DNA of 64,000 bases from Solidesulfovibrio sp. (GCF_038562415.1 NZ_JBCFBA010000015.1:1-64000); one strand, 5' to 3'. Counted from the first letter of the stretch, positions 51,226-60,812 are shown. Translations and numbers: made by a program. Notes: generated from the letters alone by a model not told the origin.

Positions 51226-54200
51226 ATGCTGATCCAGGTCAAGGCCTCGGCCGGCTCGGGCAAGACCCACGCCCTGACCGAACGCTTCATCTCCCTGGCC
51301 CTGCGCTCGGGCAGCCGGCTGCCGCGCGCCTGCGCCGACAGCCTGGAGCACGGCTACGCCCTGCCCGAGATCCTGGCCGTGACCTTCACCAACAAGGCCG
51401 CCGCCGAAATGCGCGAGCGGGTGCTTTCGCGGCTCAAGACCATGGCCCTGGGGCTGGGCGGCGCCGACGCCGCCCAGCGCGGCAAGGCCCGCGACGAGCT
51501 CGAGGACCTGCTCGTCCATGCCGAGCGCCTCAACATCCGCACCATCGACAGCCTGCTGTTCCTTCTGGCCCGCATCTTCGCCCTGGAACTGGGGCTGCGC
51601 CCGGATTTCGAGCCGGCCTTCGACATGGACGACATCCTGTCCGACCTCTACGACCGGCTGGCGGCCCGCCTGCCCGAGGACCCGGCCCTGGCCAGGGGAT
51701 TCGGCGAGGCGGCGGCGGCGCTTTTGCGCGAGGCGTCGGGCTTTTTTCCCCTGCGCCGCTTTCGCGAGCGCGCCCGGGCCGTGGCCGGGAAGCTGCTGGC
51801 CGAGCCCTTTGCCGGCGCGCCGGCCGAGGCCGAGGCCCTGCGCCTGGGCCTCGAGCGCCGCCTGGGCGCGCTGTCCCTGGCCGCCGGAGGGCTGCTCACC
51901 GCCCTGGACACGGCCGGGCTCAAGGCCGATTCCCGCTTCCTGACCTTCCTGCGCCGCTGCCGCGACGCCGACCAGGCCGACGCGCCGCCACGTTCCGCCT
52001 ACGTGGCCAAGCCCGGCCTGGCCGATTGCCTGCTGAAGGCCAGCCGCGACGCCGTGCCCCCCGGCCTCGACGCCCTGTTTGCCGCCCTGCGCGCCGCCCA
52101 CGGCCGGTGCGCCCGCGACCTGCCCGTGCTGCGCGCCGCCATGGCGGCCACCCCGTTCATCGCCCTGGCCGAGCGCTTCGCCGCGGATTTCCCGGCCTAC
52201 CTGACGCAGATGCGGGTGCTGCCCCACGTCCTGTGGCCGCGCCTGGTGGCGGCGCGCCTTGCCGGCGACCAGGGCGTGCCCGACGCCTGGTGCCGGCTGG
52301 GGGCCGGGCTGGCCCACATGCTCATCGACGAATTCCAGGACACGGCCGGCGAGCAGTGGGGCGTGCTGCGGCTGCTGGCCGCCGAATGCCTGGCCCGGGG
52401 CGGCAGCCTGTACCTCGTCGGCGACGTCAAGCAGGCCATCTACGGCTGGCGCGGCGGCGACGCGGCCCTGTTCGACGCCGCCCCGGCCGATCCGGAACTG
52501 GCCCGCATGACCGACGACGTGGTCAAAACCACCCTGCCCATCAACTGGCGCAGCGCCCCGGAAGTGGTGGAGACCAACAACCGCTTCTTCGGCGCCCTGG
52601 CCGACCCGGACACGGCCGGGCGGGTGGCCGAGGCGCTGCTCGGCCCCGCCCTCGGCCCGGCCGCCCCCGAACTGGCCCGTTCGCTCGCCCGCGCCTTCGC
52701 CGACGCCGGCCAGCGCCTGCCGGCCGACAGGCCCCCCGTGCCGGGCCACGTGCGCGTCACCGCCCTGCCGGCCGACTCCATCGCCGCCTACGAGGAGGCG
52801 GCCCGCGAGGAACTGCTGCGCCTCCTGGCCGAGGAACTCGTCCCCCGCCACGGCCACGGCGGCGTGGCCGTGCTCACCCGCTCCAACACCCAGGCCACCC
52901 GGGTCGCCTCGTGGCTGGTCGGGGCCGGCCTGCCGGTGGTCACCGAAAACAGCCTGCGCCTGGCCGACCATCCGCTCATCCGCCAGCTCGCCGCCATGCT
53001 GGCCTTCCTGGATTATCCGCCGGACAACCTGTCCTTTTTCGCCTTCGTCTCCGGCCGGGAACTCTTCGGCGACCTCGCCGGCATTTCCCGCGAGGAACTG
53101 GCCGACTGGCTGGCCACCCTTCCCGGGCGGGGCTCGTTGTCCCTGGCCTTCGCCGCCCGCTTTCCCGACCCCTGGCAGCGGCTGGTGCGGCCGTTTTTGC
53201 GCCAGACGGGCCTGGCCGGCCCCTACGACCTGCTGCGCGAGATCGTCGCCGGCTACCGGCTTCTGGAACGCCGCCCGGGCGACGAGGCCTTCCTGCGCCG
53301 CTTCCTGGAGATCGCCCACCTGGCCGAGAGCCGGGGACACGGCTCCATTTCCGCCTTCCTCGATTTCTGGAACACGCTTGGCGACGACGAAAAGGTGCCC
53401 CAACCGGAAAACGTCGGCGCGGTGCGGATCATGACCATCCACAAGGCCAAGGGCTTGCAGTTTCCGGCCGTGGTCGTGCCCTTCCACCATTTTCCCGGCC
53501 GCTCGGGCGAGGCGCCGCTCGTGGCCGCGACCGTCGAGGAAGGCCAGGTGCTCGTGCCCGACCAGGCCGGGCTCGGCCCGGACCATGCCCGGCGGCGGGC
53601 CGGGGAACTGGCCGAGCAGGTCCATCTGCTCTACGTCGCCTGGACCCGGCCCGAGGCGGAGCTGCACGCCTTCGTACCCAGGCGGGGCAAGCTGCGCGAG
53701 GAGCGCTATCCCCTGGCCCGAGCCCTGGGCGTCCTTTTCGCGGCCTTCGGCCAAGACCCGGCCGACGGGGACCCCATCCGCGTCGGCGCGCCGGGGACCA
53801 CCCCGGCGCCGCCCCCGGCCGCCTGCCCCGTGCCGGACGAAACGGACACCGCCGAGGCGCCGGCCGCGGCCCCGCCCGAGCCCCTGGCCGTGGGCGAGCC
53901 CATGGCCTGGCTGCCGCGCCTCAGAGTCTACCGCAACGTGGCCGACGACGTGCGGCGCAGCCTTTTTTCCGGCGAGAAGCGACGCGGCGAACTGGCCCAC
54001 CTGGCCGCCGAGCTGTTCGTCAAAAAGGGCTTCGACCCGGCCGACCCCGGCCCGGCGGCGCGCGCCGCCGCCCTGTCCGCCCTGGGCAACGAACGCCTTG
54101 CCGCCGCGGCCCGCCGGGAGATGGCCGAGGATTTCACGGCCATGCTCGCCTGGCTGGCCGGCTTGCCCCAGGTCCGCGACGCCCTGGCCCACGGGCTCAC

Positions 54201-54441
54201 CGAACGCGAACTCATCGACGCCGCCGGCGCCCGGCTGCGGCCCGACCTGTTGTGGCTCGGCCCCGAGGCGACCGTGGTCCTCGACTTCAAGACCGGCCGC
54301 GAGGAGCCCGGCCACGCCGCCCAGGTGGCCCGCTACCTTGCCCTGGCCGGGGCGCTGCCCGGCCGGGCCGGCAAACCGGGACGGGGAGTGCTCGTCTATC
54401 TCGACAAGCGGCTGTGCCGCGACGTGGAGGCCGCTTCGTGA
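51226..54441 (+). CDS. AddA-like UvrD-type helicase/nuclease
   Basis: A 1071-residue DNA helicase-nuclease. SF1A motifs in order: Walker A SAGSGKTH (8-15), TFTNKAAAEMRERV, LIDEFQDTA, VGDVKQAIYGWRGG, INWRSAPEVV, VRIMTIHKAKGLQFPAVV and LLYVAWTRPEAE. The end carries a RecB-type nuclease motif VVLDFKTGR followed by AAQVARYL. It belongs with AddA/RecB exonuclease subunits that resect double-strand breaks for recombination. ATG 51226 follows AAGGAG by nine bases. Its stop overlaps the GTG of the downstream AddB-like gene, as in addAB-type operons though the order here is A then B. Confidence 0.88.
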   Translation: MLIQVKASAGSGKTHALTERFISLALRSGSRLPRACADSLEHGYALPEILAVTFTNKAAAEMRERVLSRLKTMALGLGGADAAQRGKARDELEDLLVHAERLNIRTIDSLLFLLARIFALELGLRPDFEPAFDMDDILSDLYDRLAARLPEDPALARGFGEAAAALLREASGFFPLRRFRERARAVAGKLLAEPFAGAPAEAEALRLGLERRLGALSLAAGGLLTALDTAGLKADSRFLTFLRRCRDADQADAPPRSAYVAKPGLADCLLKASRDAVPPGLDALFAALRAAHGRCARDLPVLRAAMAATPFIALAERFAADFPAYLTQMRVLPHVLWPRLVAARLAGDQGVPDAWCRLGAGLAHMLIDEFQDTAGEQWGVLRLLAAECLARGGSLYLVGDVKQAIYGWRGGDAALFDAAPADPELARMTDDVVKTTLPINWRSAPEVVETNNRFFGALADPDTAGRVAEALLGPALGPAAPELARSLARAFADAGQRLPADRPPVPGHVRVTALPADSIAAYEEAAREELLRLLAEELVPRHGHGGVAVLTRSNTQATRVASWLVGAGLPVVTENSLRLADHPLIRQLAAMLAFLDYPPDNLSFFAFVSGRELFGDLAGISREELADWLATLPGRGSLSLAFAARFPDPWQRLVRPFLRQTGLAGPYDLLREIVAGYRLLERRPGDEAFLRRFLEIAHLAESRGHGSISAFLDFWNTLGDDEKVPQPENVGAVRIMTIHKAKGLQFPAVVVPFHHFPGRSGEAPLVAATVEEGQVLVPDQAGLGPDHARRRAGELAEQVHLLYVAWTRPEAELHAFVPRRGKLREERYPLARALGVLFAAFGQDPADGDPIRVGAPGTTPAPPPAACPVPDETDTAEAPAAAPPEPLAVGEPMAWLPRLRVYRNVADDVRRSLFSGEKRRGELAHLAAELFVKKGFDPADPGPAARAAALSALGNERLAAAARREMAEDFTAMLAWLAGLPQVRDALAHGLTERELIDAAGARLRPDLLWLGPEATVVLDFKTGREEPGHAAQVARYLALAGALPGRAGKPGRGVLVYLDKRLCRDVEAAS

Positions 54442-57407
54442 AACCCGTGGGCATCATTCCCTGGACCGAGGAATTCTTCGGCGCCGTGGCCAAGCGGCTC
54501 GTGGCCGCAACCGGCGGCGATTTCACCGACGTCCTGGTCATCTTTCCCCTGCGCCGGGCGGCCCGGCACCTGTGCGACCGGCTGGCCGCCCTGCCGGAGC
54601 TGCCCAAACCGCTTCTCGCCCCGGAGATCGTGGCCGTCGGCGACTGGGCGGCCGCAATCGGCGCCTCGTTCGCCCCCACGCCGCCGGCCATGCTCGACGT
54701 CTTGGACCGGGTGGCCATCCTCCACGACATCGTGCGCGACATCGCCGCCGACACCCCCGTGCCCGGGGATTTCCCCACGGACATGGCCCGGTTTTTCCCC
54801 TGGGGGCTGGAACTGGCCGAACGCATGGAGGAACTGTTCCGCCACAACGTGCCCGGCCGCGACCTGGCCCATCTGCAAGGCCAGGTCCTGGCGCCGGCTG
54901 CCGCCCTGCTCTCGCGCCTGGGGGCCATCCACGACCGCTACCGGCAACGGCTTGTGGCCGAGGGCCTGGCCACCCCGGGCCTGTGCCTGACGCTTGCCGC
55001 CGAAAACGCCCGGGAGGCGGCCGCGCGCTTTGCCGGCAAAAAGATCTTCGCCTGCGGCTTCGCCGTGCCCTCGGGCGCGGAAAAGGCGCTGTTCGCCGCC
55101 CTGTGGCGCCAGGGCGACCTGGAGATGCTCTGGCACGGCGACCCGGCCCTGGCCGATCCCGGCGGACGGGTCCATTTCTCCTGCCTGGAGCAGAAGCGCT
55201 GGCTGGGGGATCTGAGCGCCCGGGCCGTGATCATCGCCGACGGCCGCACCCGGCGGGCCAGGCCCAAGGCCGCGCCCGACCGGCCCACCCTCGTGCTCGA
55301 CGCCGACACCGCCAACCTGTCCTCGAAGAAACTGCGCTTTTTCGAGGGCCACGACCTCCACGCCCAGCTCAAGGCCCTGGAAACCTGTTTGGACGACGCC
55401 CCGGACCTGGAGGACACGGCCATCGTGCTGCCCGACACCGGCCTGCTCTCGCCGGTGCTGCACATCCTGCCGCGCAAGGACGTCAACATCTCCATGGGCT
55501 ATCCCCTGGCCCGGTCGAGCCTGGCCCGGCTCCTCGAAATCATCCTGACGCTCCAGGAAACGGCCCTGTCCCCGGGACGCTACCACTGGAAGGGGCTGGT
55601 TTCCCTGGTGCGCCACCCCTACCTCAAGATGCTGCGCGTCGGCGACGAGGAACCCCTTCGCGGGGTGTTCCACGCCATGGAGGCGGCCCTGCGCCGGGGC
55701 GGGGCCTTTGTCGATCCCTTCCAGTTGGAAGCGGGCGAGGAGGACGTGCCCCCGCCGCCGGAGGTCGCCGCCCTGGCCGAACGCGTGCTGACCACCTGCC
55801 TCGCGGGATTCGCGGACGTGGAGACTCCCCGGGCCCTGGGCAACGCCGTGGCCGGGCTGTGCGGGCTGCTGCTCGACCCGGACCATGCCGGCGACGCCTG
55901 GGAGCGGTTCCTCATCGACGCCGAGTGCCTGTTCCGCCTGGCCACGGCCGTGGTGCCGACCCTGACCGGCGGCCGGCTGGCCGACGCGGTGCTGCCGCGC
56001 GACACGCTGTTTTCCCTGCTGCGCCGCCTTGTCGCCGACGAGCGCGCCCCCTTCGAGGCCGAGCCCTTGACCGGCCTGCAGGTGCTGGGCGTCCTGGAAA
56101 CCCGGCTGCTGACCTTCCGCCGCGTCTACGTCCTCGACGCCGTGGAGGACAAGCTGCCGGGCAGCGCGCCCTACGAGCCGCTGCTGCCCGATCCCCTGCG
56201 CCGGCTGCTGTCCCTGCCCGATGCCCGGCAGCGCGACCTGGTGGCCGCCTACAACATCTACCGGCTGTTTTTCGGGGCCGAGGAGATCACGCTGCTCTAC
56301 CGCACCGGCGCGCCCGGGGCCGGGCTGTTCGAGGACGCCAAGCCCAGCCGCAGCCGCTACGTGGAACAGCTCCTGTGGGAGGAGGAAAAACGCCGGGGCC
56401 GGGTGCTCACTGCCGGCGAGCCGCCGGTGTCCCTGGTGCGCCTGCCGCTTTGCCCCATTCCCGAGGCCGACGCGGCCATGCCGGTGACCCCGGCCGTGGC
56501 CGCCCGCCTGGACGCCTATTTGCAGGCCAACCGGCTCTCGGCCACCTTCCTCGACACCTACCTCGCCTGTCCGCTGCGCTTTTTCTACCGCTACCTCTCG
56601 CCGCTCGCCGCCCTGGCCGAGGTGGCCGAGGAAGGCGACCCGGCGGCCGTGGGCATCGCCGCCCACGAGGCGTTGCGGGAATTTTTCACGCCCTATCTCG
56701 GCCGCGACATCGACGCGGCCGACATCGACGCCCTGGCCCTGGCCGACCTGTTCGAGGCGCGCCTGGCCGGCAACCCCGCCTACCAGGCCCTCCCCCCCGA
56801 CGGCCGGCTGCTCCTGGCCCGGGCCGGACGCCATCGCCTCTCGGCCATGGCCGCCGCCCTGCCCCGCACCACCCCCTTCGCACTGGAAACGGAACTGGCG
56901 GCCAGCCTCGAAGTCTCGGGCCGGACCTACCTCCTGGCCGGCCGGGCCGACCGGCTCGATCGGCGCGAGGAAGGCGTGGTCATCGTGGATTACAAGACCG
57001 GGAGCGTGCCGGCCGCACCGGCCTCGTCCTGGACGGACGAGGCGTTTTTCCGGAGCGTGGCCGAATTTCGCGACGCAGCCACCGACCCGGGACTGCTGGC
57101 CGAGGCGGCCAACCGGTTCCCCAGCGTCCAACTGCCGCTGTACTGCTGGCTCTACGGCGCCGGCCGGGGCGAGCGCCCGGCGGATGCGGTCTTCGTGGAA
57201 CTGCGCGAGGACGGCCAGGAAAAACCGCTGTTCGGGCCGCGTTTCGAACCGGCCGCCCGGCGGGAGATCATCGAGCGGCGCCTGCCGCAGTTGCTGCGCT
57301 TCCTGCTGCGCCACCTGACCACGGCCGCGTCCTTCGCCCCGCGCCCCGAGGCGCGGCGCTGCCCGTACTGCGACTTCCGCCCGGCCTGCGGCGCGGCGGC
57401 GCGGTAG
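54438..57407 (+). CDS. AddB-like PD-(D/E)XK nuclease subunit
   Basis: A 989-residue protein. The N-terminal two thirds are a weakly conserved helicase-like fold (IIPWTEEFFGAVAKRLV start; ILPRKDVNISMGYPLARS). The C-terminal nuclease has LAGRADRLDRRE, VVIVDYKTGS and VQLPLYCWLYG motifs. Cysteines at TYLACPLRFFYRY and CPYCDFRPACG fit the four-Cys iron-sulfur clamp of AddB-type nucleases. It pairs with the AddA-like subunit, whose stop overlaps its GTG start (GTGA, 54438-54441); GGAGG lies eight bases upstream. The frame is also open far upstream inside addA, which I regard as a GC-bias artefact, not a fusion. Confidence 0.85.
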   Translation: MKPVGIIPWTEEFFGAVAKRLVAATGGDFTDVLVIFPLRRAARHLCDRLAALPELPKPLLAPEIVAVGDWAAAIGASFAPTPPAMLDVLDRVAILHDIVRDIAADTPVPGDFPTDMARFFPWGLELAERMEELFRHNVPGRDLAHLQGQVLAPAAALLSRLGAIHDRYRQRLVAEGLATPGLCLTLAAENAREAAARFAGKKIFACGFAVPSGAEKALFAALWRQGDLEMLWHGDPALADPGGRVHFSCLEQKRWLGDLSARAVIIADGRTRRARPKAAPDRPTLVLDADTANLSSKKLRFFEGHDLHAQLKALETCLDDAPDLEDTAIVLPDTGLLSPVLHILPRKDVNISMGYPLARSSLARLLEIILTLQETALSPGRYHWKGLVSLVRHPYLKMLRVGDEEPLRGVFHAMEAALRRGGAFVDPFQLEAGEEDVPPPPEVAALAERVLTTCLAGFADVETPRALGNAVAGLCGLLLDPDHAGDAWERFLIDAECLFRLATAVVPTLTGGRLADAVLPRDTLFSLLRRLVADERAPFEAEPLTGLQVLGVLETRLLTFRRVYVLDAVEDKLPGSAPYEPLLPDPLRRLLSLPDARQRDLVAAYNIYRLFFGAEEITLLYRTGAPGAGLFEDAKPSRSRYVEQLLWEEEKRRGRVLTAGEPPVSLVRLPLCPIPEADAAMPVTPAVAARLDAYLQANRLSATFLDTYLACPLRFFYRYLSPLAALAEVAEEGDPAAVGIAAHEALREFFTPYLGRDIDAADIDALALADLFEARLAGNPAYQALPPDGRLLLARAGRHRLSAMAAALPRTTPFALETELAASLEVSGRTYLLAGRADRLDRREEGVVIVDYKTGSVPAAPASSWTDEAFFRSVAEFRDAATDPGLLAEAANRFPSVQLPLYCWLYGAGRGERPADAVFVELREDGQEKPLFGPRFEPAARREIIERRLPQLLRFLLRHLTTAASFAPRPEARRCPYCDFRPACGAAAR

Positions 57408-57437
57408 TGGGCGCAAGGAAGAGAGGAGAGGAAAAGA

Positions 57438-57491
57438 TGCCTCCGGCGGCCAGGAGGGGATGATCCCCTCCTGGACCACCCCCTAAGGGGA
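57438..57491. repeat. GC-rich hairpin element after the addAB-like operon
   Basis: The element begins with TGCCTCCGGCGGCCAG, identical to the copy at 46725, then a perfect 11-pair palindrome (57450-57460/57464-57474) with a TGA loop and a final CCCC/GGGG stem near 57479-57490. It fills the convergent gap between the nuclease gene and an exported-protein gene and may act as a terminator for both. Confidence 0.8.
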
Positions 57492-57493
57492 AA

Positions 57494-57994
57494 CTATTTT
57501 TCGAGGGATTCTTCCGGGGCGGGGGCGGCCTTGGGGCGCAGGGGCTCGTAGTAGATGGCCGACTTGGTGGCCTGACTGGCGCTATTGTACTTGAGCTTCA
57601 TCTTGATCCGCTTTTCCGGAAAATCCCAGCTCATGACCAGCCATTCGCCTTCTGTGACCGTTTGCGGCGTGCCGGCCAGCTTGGTGGTGACGGCCTTGAT
57701 GATGTCGATATCGTCGTGCTCGGTCTTCATGATGCGGCTGTAGAGTTTTCCGTCCACGGCACCGTACACGATGACCGGGGCCAGCCGCTCATGGACGCCG
57801 AGTTTGCATGGCCCCGTATAATTGTAATAGGCCACGCCCTCTTTCTCGGAGAACTTGACGAAGTAGTCATTGTCGTTGATGGAGGAAATCGTCGCGCCAT
57901 AGGGCGGTTTGACGCAGTCGAAGCCACCGGCCGGGGCGGCGGCGGTCCACACCAGCGAAAGCAGGCACAGCAGGAACAGGGCGCGGCGGATCAT
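57494..57994 (-). CDS. Exported protein of unknown function
   Basis: A 166-residue protein with a signal peptide (MIRRALFLLCLLSLVWTAAAP; cleavage near AAA/APAGG at 19-22). The mature domain starts FDCVKPPYGATI and contains DYFVKFSEKEGVAYYNYTGPC, giving two Cys (about 26 and 62) that may form a disulfide in the periplasm, followed by a beta-rich part. I do not recognise a family. ATG 57994 has GGAGGGA ahead and excludes a 15-residue longer frame. It is a single gene. Confidence 0.75.
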   Translation of the reverse strand: MIRRALFLLCLLSLVWTAAAPAGGFDCVKPPYGATISSINDNDYFVKFSEKEGVAYYNYTGPCKLGVHERLAPVIVYGAVDGKLYSRIMKTEHDDIDIIKAVTTKLAGTPQTVTEGEWLVMSWDFPEKRIKMKLKYNSASQATKSAIYYEPLRPKAAPAPEESLEK

Positions 57995-58149
57995 GGTTCC
58001 CTCCGGGTCGCAGTGATGACGAAGCCTCTTGCGATGCAAGGGACTCCCTTATACCGCGCCATGCCTCGGCGCAAGCGCCAAAGGCAGGGGAGGAGCAAGG
58101 GACGCGGCCCCCCCGCCCCAGGCGGCGCGGCCGACCGGACGGGCAAGGG

Positions 58150-58743
58150 TCAGGCGGCCCGGATGCGCGCCGCGCCGGCGCCCACCAGAGAGGTCAGCAT
58201 GCCGCGCAGGTTGGCCGCCCGGACGTTGGGCGCCACCAGCGACAGGCGCGTCAGGCCAACCACGACGCTGACCACCCGGCGGGCCGTTTCCGGCGCGTCG
58301 TCGCCCACCGAGCCGTCGAGGCGGCCCAGGTGCAGCAGCACCTCGAACTGGCGCACGATGCGGGCGTAGAGCCGGTCGAGTTCCCGGGCGCTTTCCCCGG
58401 CGGGCTGGTTGCGGACGCGCCCGGCGGCGCTGACGATGTCGCCGTAGGCCACCGGCCGCTCCTCCAGGAAACGGCAATAGGCCTCGGCCAGTTCCAGCAG
58501 CATGGCCAGCCCCGTTTCCCCGGCCGCCTCCGGGCAGGACGCTTCGAGATGGGCGAAAAGTTCGCCTTGCAGCCGGGACAGCACGGCGGCGAACAATTCG
58601 TCGCGGTTCTTGAAATGCCGGTACACCGTTTCGGGCGAAAACCCCAGCCGACGGACCAGGTCGCGCGGGCCGACGCCCTCGCGGCCGAGGCTCGCGAAAA
58701 GCCCGGCCGCCGCCTCGACAACGGCCTGCCTGGAAGCGTTCAT
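58150..58743 (-). CDS. TetR family transcriptional regulator
   Basis: A 197-residue regulator: the N-terminal TetR helix-turn-helix (VVEAAAGLFASLGREGVGPR then LGFSPETVYRHFKNRDELF, residues about 8-58) and a ligand-binding helical domain. TetR proteins usually repress a neighbouring or divergent gene, but here the neighbours are an exported protein on the same strand and xerC upstream on the same strand, so its target is not obvious. ATG 58743 has GGGGGAG ahead. It may regulate elsewhere or repress itself. Confidence 0.9.
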   Translation of the reverse strand: MNASRQAVVEAAAGLFASLGREGVGPRDLVRRLGFSPETVYRHFKNRDELFAAVLSRLQGELFAHLEASCPEAAGETGLAMLLELAEAYCRFLEERPVAYGDIVSAAGRVRNQPAGESARELDRLYARIVRQFEVLLHLGRLDGSVGDDAPETARRVVSVVVGLTRLSLVAPNVRAANLRGMLTSLVGAGAARIRAA

Positions 58744-58908
58744 GTTCTCCCCCAGGGTTGCCTGTGCCTTGTGGATGAAACCTTTTCTTCCTTATTCGGA
58801 AATACCGCCGGCCCGCGCCGCTGGCAATACAAAACCGGCCGCACCGACGAATTCCCCAGGCAACGGGTAATAAGGCGCCAGCCAACCGGACGGCCGGCCG
58901 CCGGTCCA

Positions 58909-59874
58909 TCAGTCTTTTTCGCGATCGCTCGCGCGGGGATGGGCCTTGTCGTAGACGCGCATGATGCGGGCGAGCTCCAGGTGCGTGTAGCGCGTGGTGG
59001 TGGTCAGGCGTTCGTGGCCGAGCAGTTCCTGGACATCGCGCAGGTCGGCCCCGGATTCCAGCAGGTGGGTGGCGAAGCTGTGGCGCAGCATGTGGGGATG
59101 AACGTGCCGGGCGATGGCCGCGTCGCGGCCCATGGCCTCCAGGATGCGGGCCGCCTGCCGGCGGCCCAGCCGCCCGCCGCGCGGCCCCAGGAAAAAGGCC
59201 TGCTCGGCCGGATCCGGCCCAAGCTCCCCCCGGCGGCGGGAATAGGCCCCAAGCCGCTCCCGGGCCGCGTCGCTCAGCGGCGAAAGCCGCTCCTTGGAGC
59301 CCTTGCCGAGCACCCGCACGAGGCCCTGGGACAGGTCCACGTCGCCCAGATCCAGGCCCACGGCCTCGCTGACCCGAAGCCCCGAGCCGTAGAGGAGTTC
59401 GGCCAGGGCCAGGTCGCGGCAGGCGGCGATGGAGCCGTCGGCCTCGGGGCTGCCCGGCCTGGGCGTCACCAGGGCCACGGCCTCGTCCACGTTGAGGGCC
59501 CGGGGCTGGCGTTGTTCGGGCTTGGGGTTTTTGAGCCCCGCCAGCGGATCGCTTGTCACGAGCTTTTTTTGGCGCAGGTAGCGGAAAAACCCGCGCAGGG
59601 CCGAAAGCTTGCGGCCCATGGACGTCTTGGCCGTACGCCGCCGGTGCAGTTCGGCCAGAAAGCCCCGGGCCTGTTCCCGGGCGATGTCGGCCGGCCGATC
59701 GAGGCTGCGCCCCCGGCCGTCGAGATAGGCCTCGAACTGCCGCAGATCCTCGGCGTAGGCCGCCACCGTGGCCGGCGAATAGCCCTTGGCCACGGCCAGG
59801 TAGTCGAGGAAGGCCGCCACCGTGGCCGGCGGGCCGCCGCGGGGCGCCTCAGGCCTGCCGTTTGTCGAAGACAT
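58909..59874 (-). CDS. xerC: Tyrosine recombinase XerC
   Basis: A 321-residue tyrosine recombinase of normal Xer length. An N-terminal SAM-like domain (about 15-105) is followed by the catalytic domain with R167 (GSGLRVSE), K191 (GKGSKER), H261 and R264 (HMLRHSFATHLL), H287 (LLGHERLTTT) and the Tyr nucleophile Y296 (TRYTHLE). All catalytic residues are present. It would resolve chromosome dimers at dif with a second recombinase. No dif site or integrase context is seen nearby. Its start overlaps the end of the REC-GGDDF gene by 26 bases, so it is the last gene of the dprA operon. Confidence 0.92.
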   Translation of the reverse strand: MSSTNGRPEAPRGGPPATVAAFLDYLAVAKGYSPATVAAYAEDLRQFEAYLDGRGRSLDRPADIAREQARGFLAELHRRRTAKTSMGRKLSALRGFFRYLRQKKLVTSDPLAGLKNPKPEQRQPRALNVDEAVALVTPRPGSPEADGSIAACRDLALAELLYGSGLRVSEAVGLDLGDVDLSQGLVRVLGKGSKERLSPLSDAARERLGAYSRRRGELGPDPAEQAFFLGPRGGRLGRRQAARILEAMGRDAAIARHVHPHMLRHSFATHLLESGADLRDVQELLGHERLTTTTRYTHLELARIMRVYDKAHPRASDREKD

Positions 59875-60808
59875 AACAGCTCTTGGGGTTTTCCTTGGCC
59901 TTTTTTTTGAGCGTCATGGCCGCCTGGGAGGCCTCGCCGTAGTGTTTGAGCCGGCCGTCGCGGTTGAAGACCACGGCGATGGACACGGCCATGAGGGGAA
60001 AGGCGCGGCGGTTGCCCTCGCGGTCCACGGACTGGATGTAGCCGCGCTGGCGGTCCTCGGCGTCGTAGAAATGCGGCACGATGTCGTCGAAGCTCTTGAC
60101 CACCGCGGCGCAGGCCGCCTCCACCAGGTCCGGGGCCATGATGAACACGAAATCGTCGCCGCCCACGTGGCCGACGAAGGCCTTGTGGCCGCCCACCGCC
60201 CGCACGGTGTTGACCAGGATGCGCGCCGTCATCATGAGCACCTCGTCGCCCCGGGAAAAGCCGTACTTGTCGTTGAACGACTTGAAGTAGTCCAGGTCGG
60301 CGTAGGCCAGGGCGAAGTCCTCCCTGCGGTCGATGAGCTCCTGGATGCGGGCGATGATCGAGGTGTTGCCCGGCAGTTTCGTCAGCGGGTTGGCGTCCAG
60401 GGACCGCGAGGCCCGGGCCAGGGCCAGGGTCGCCCGGGCGCGCAGCATGGGCGCGGTCAGGGGCCGGGTGAGCAGTTCGTCCACCTCGGCGGCGCGCCAG
60501 TCGATGTCGCGGTCGAGCGCCCCCTCGTCCATGACCAGGGCCACGGGCAACTGGCGGTAGACGTTCTCGCTTTTGACCATGGCCACCAGTTCGAGCCCGG
60601 CGATGTCGGGCAGCTTCTGGTCCACCACGAGCAGGTCCGGCGGATCGATGAACAGGAGTTCCACGGCCCCGCGGCCGCACGAAAGCGTGGTCACCTCGGC
60701 CTCGGCCGGGGAAAAGGCCCGGGCAAAAAGGGCCGGCAGATCCGCCTCGGGGCTGAGGAGCATGATTTTCTGGGGCCTTGGAAACAGGCACTGCGGTTTG
60801 TCGGTCAT
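59849..60808 (-). CDS. Degenerate receiver plus GGDDF-type diguanylate cyclase-like protein
   Basis: A 319-residue protein. The receiver-like N-terminal part (about 13-130) keeps a central Asp in LLVVDQKLPD, but the acidic pocket is missing (MLLSPEADLP) and the usual Lys is Arg (LLTRPL), so phosphorylation is doubtful. The cyclase-like part starts PLTKLPGN and has GGDDF instead of GGDEF; no RxxD inhibitory site precedes it. Activity is therefore uncertain; it may bind GTP or c-di-GMP as a sensor. It starts four bases after the HDOD gene and overlaps xerC. Confidence 0.85.
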   Translation of the reverse strand: MTDKPQCLFPRPQKIMLLSPEADLPALFARAFSPAEAEVTTLSCGRGAVELLFIDPPDLLVVDQKLPDIAGLELVAMVKSENVYRQLPVALVMDEGALDRDIDWRAAEVDELLTRPLTAPMLRARATLALARASRSLDANPLTKLPGNTSIIARIQELIDRREDFALAYADLDYFKSFNDKYGFSRGDEVLMMTARILVNTVRAVGGHKAFVGHVGGDDFVFIMAPDLVEAACAAVVKSFDDIVPHFYDAEDRQRGYIQSVDREGNRRAFPLMAVSIAVVFNRDGRLKHYGEASQAAMTLKKKAKENPKSCYVFDKRQA

Positions 60809-60812
60809 GGGC

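Noticed and set aside
50923-54315. 1130-residue minus-strand frame antisense to the AddA-like gene
   Set aside because: Gly/Gln/His-rich antisense shadow with no domain motif; the plus strand has complete helicase motifs.
51057-57407. A single 2116-residue open frame spanning the whole AddAB-like operon
   Set aside because: Only the last 989 codons encode AddB. The upstream part is an Arg/Pro/Gly-rich shadow of addA in another frame, kept open by the GC bias. The real subunits overlap by GTGA.
53585-57463. 1292-residue plus-strand frame over the end of addA and all of addB
   Set aside because: Composition is Pro/Ala/Arg-rich without any motif, and it is out of frame with both recognised genes.
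58909-59874. Integrase of a genomic island
   Set aside because: Length, motifs and operon context (dprA chain) fit chromosomal XerC; no tRNA, attachment repeats or cargo genes are adjacent.
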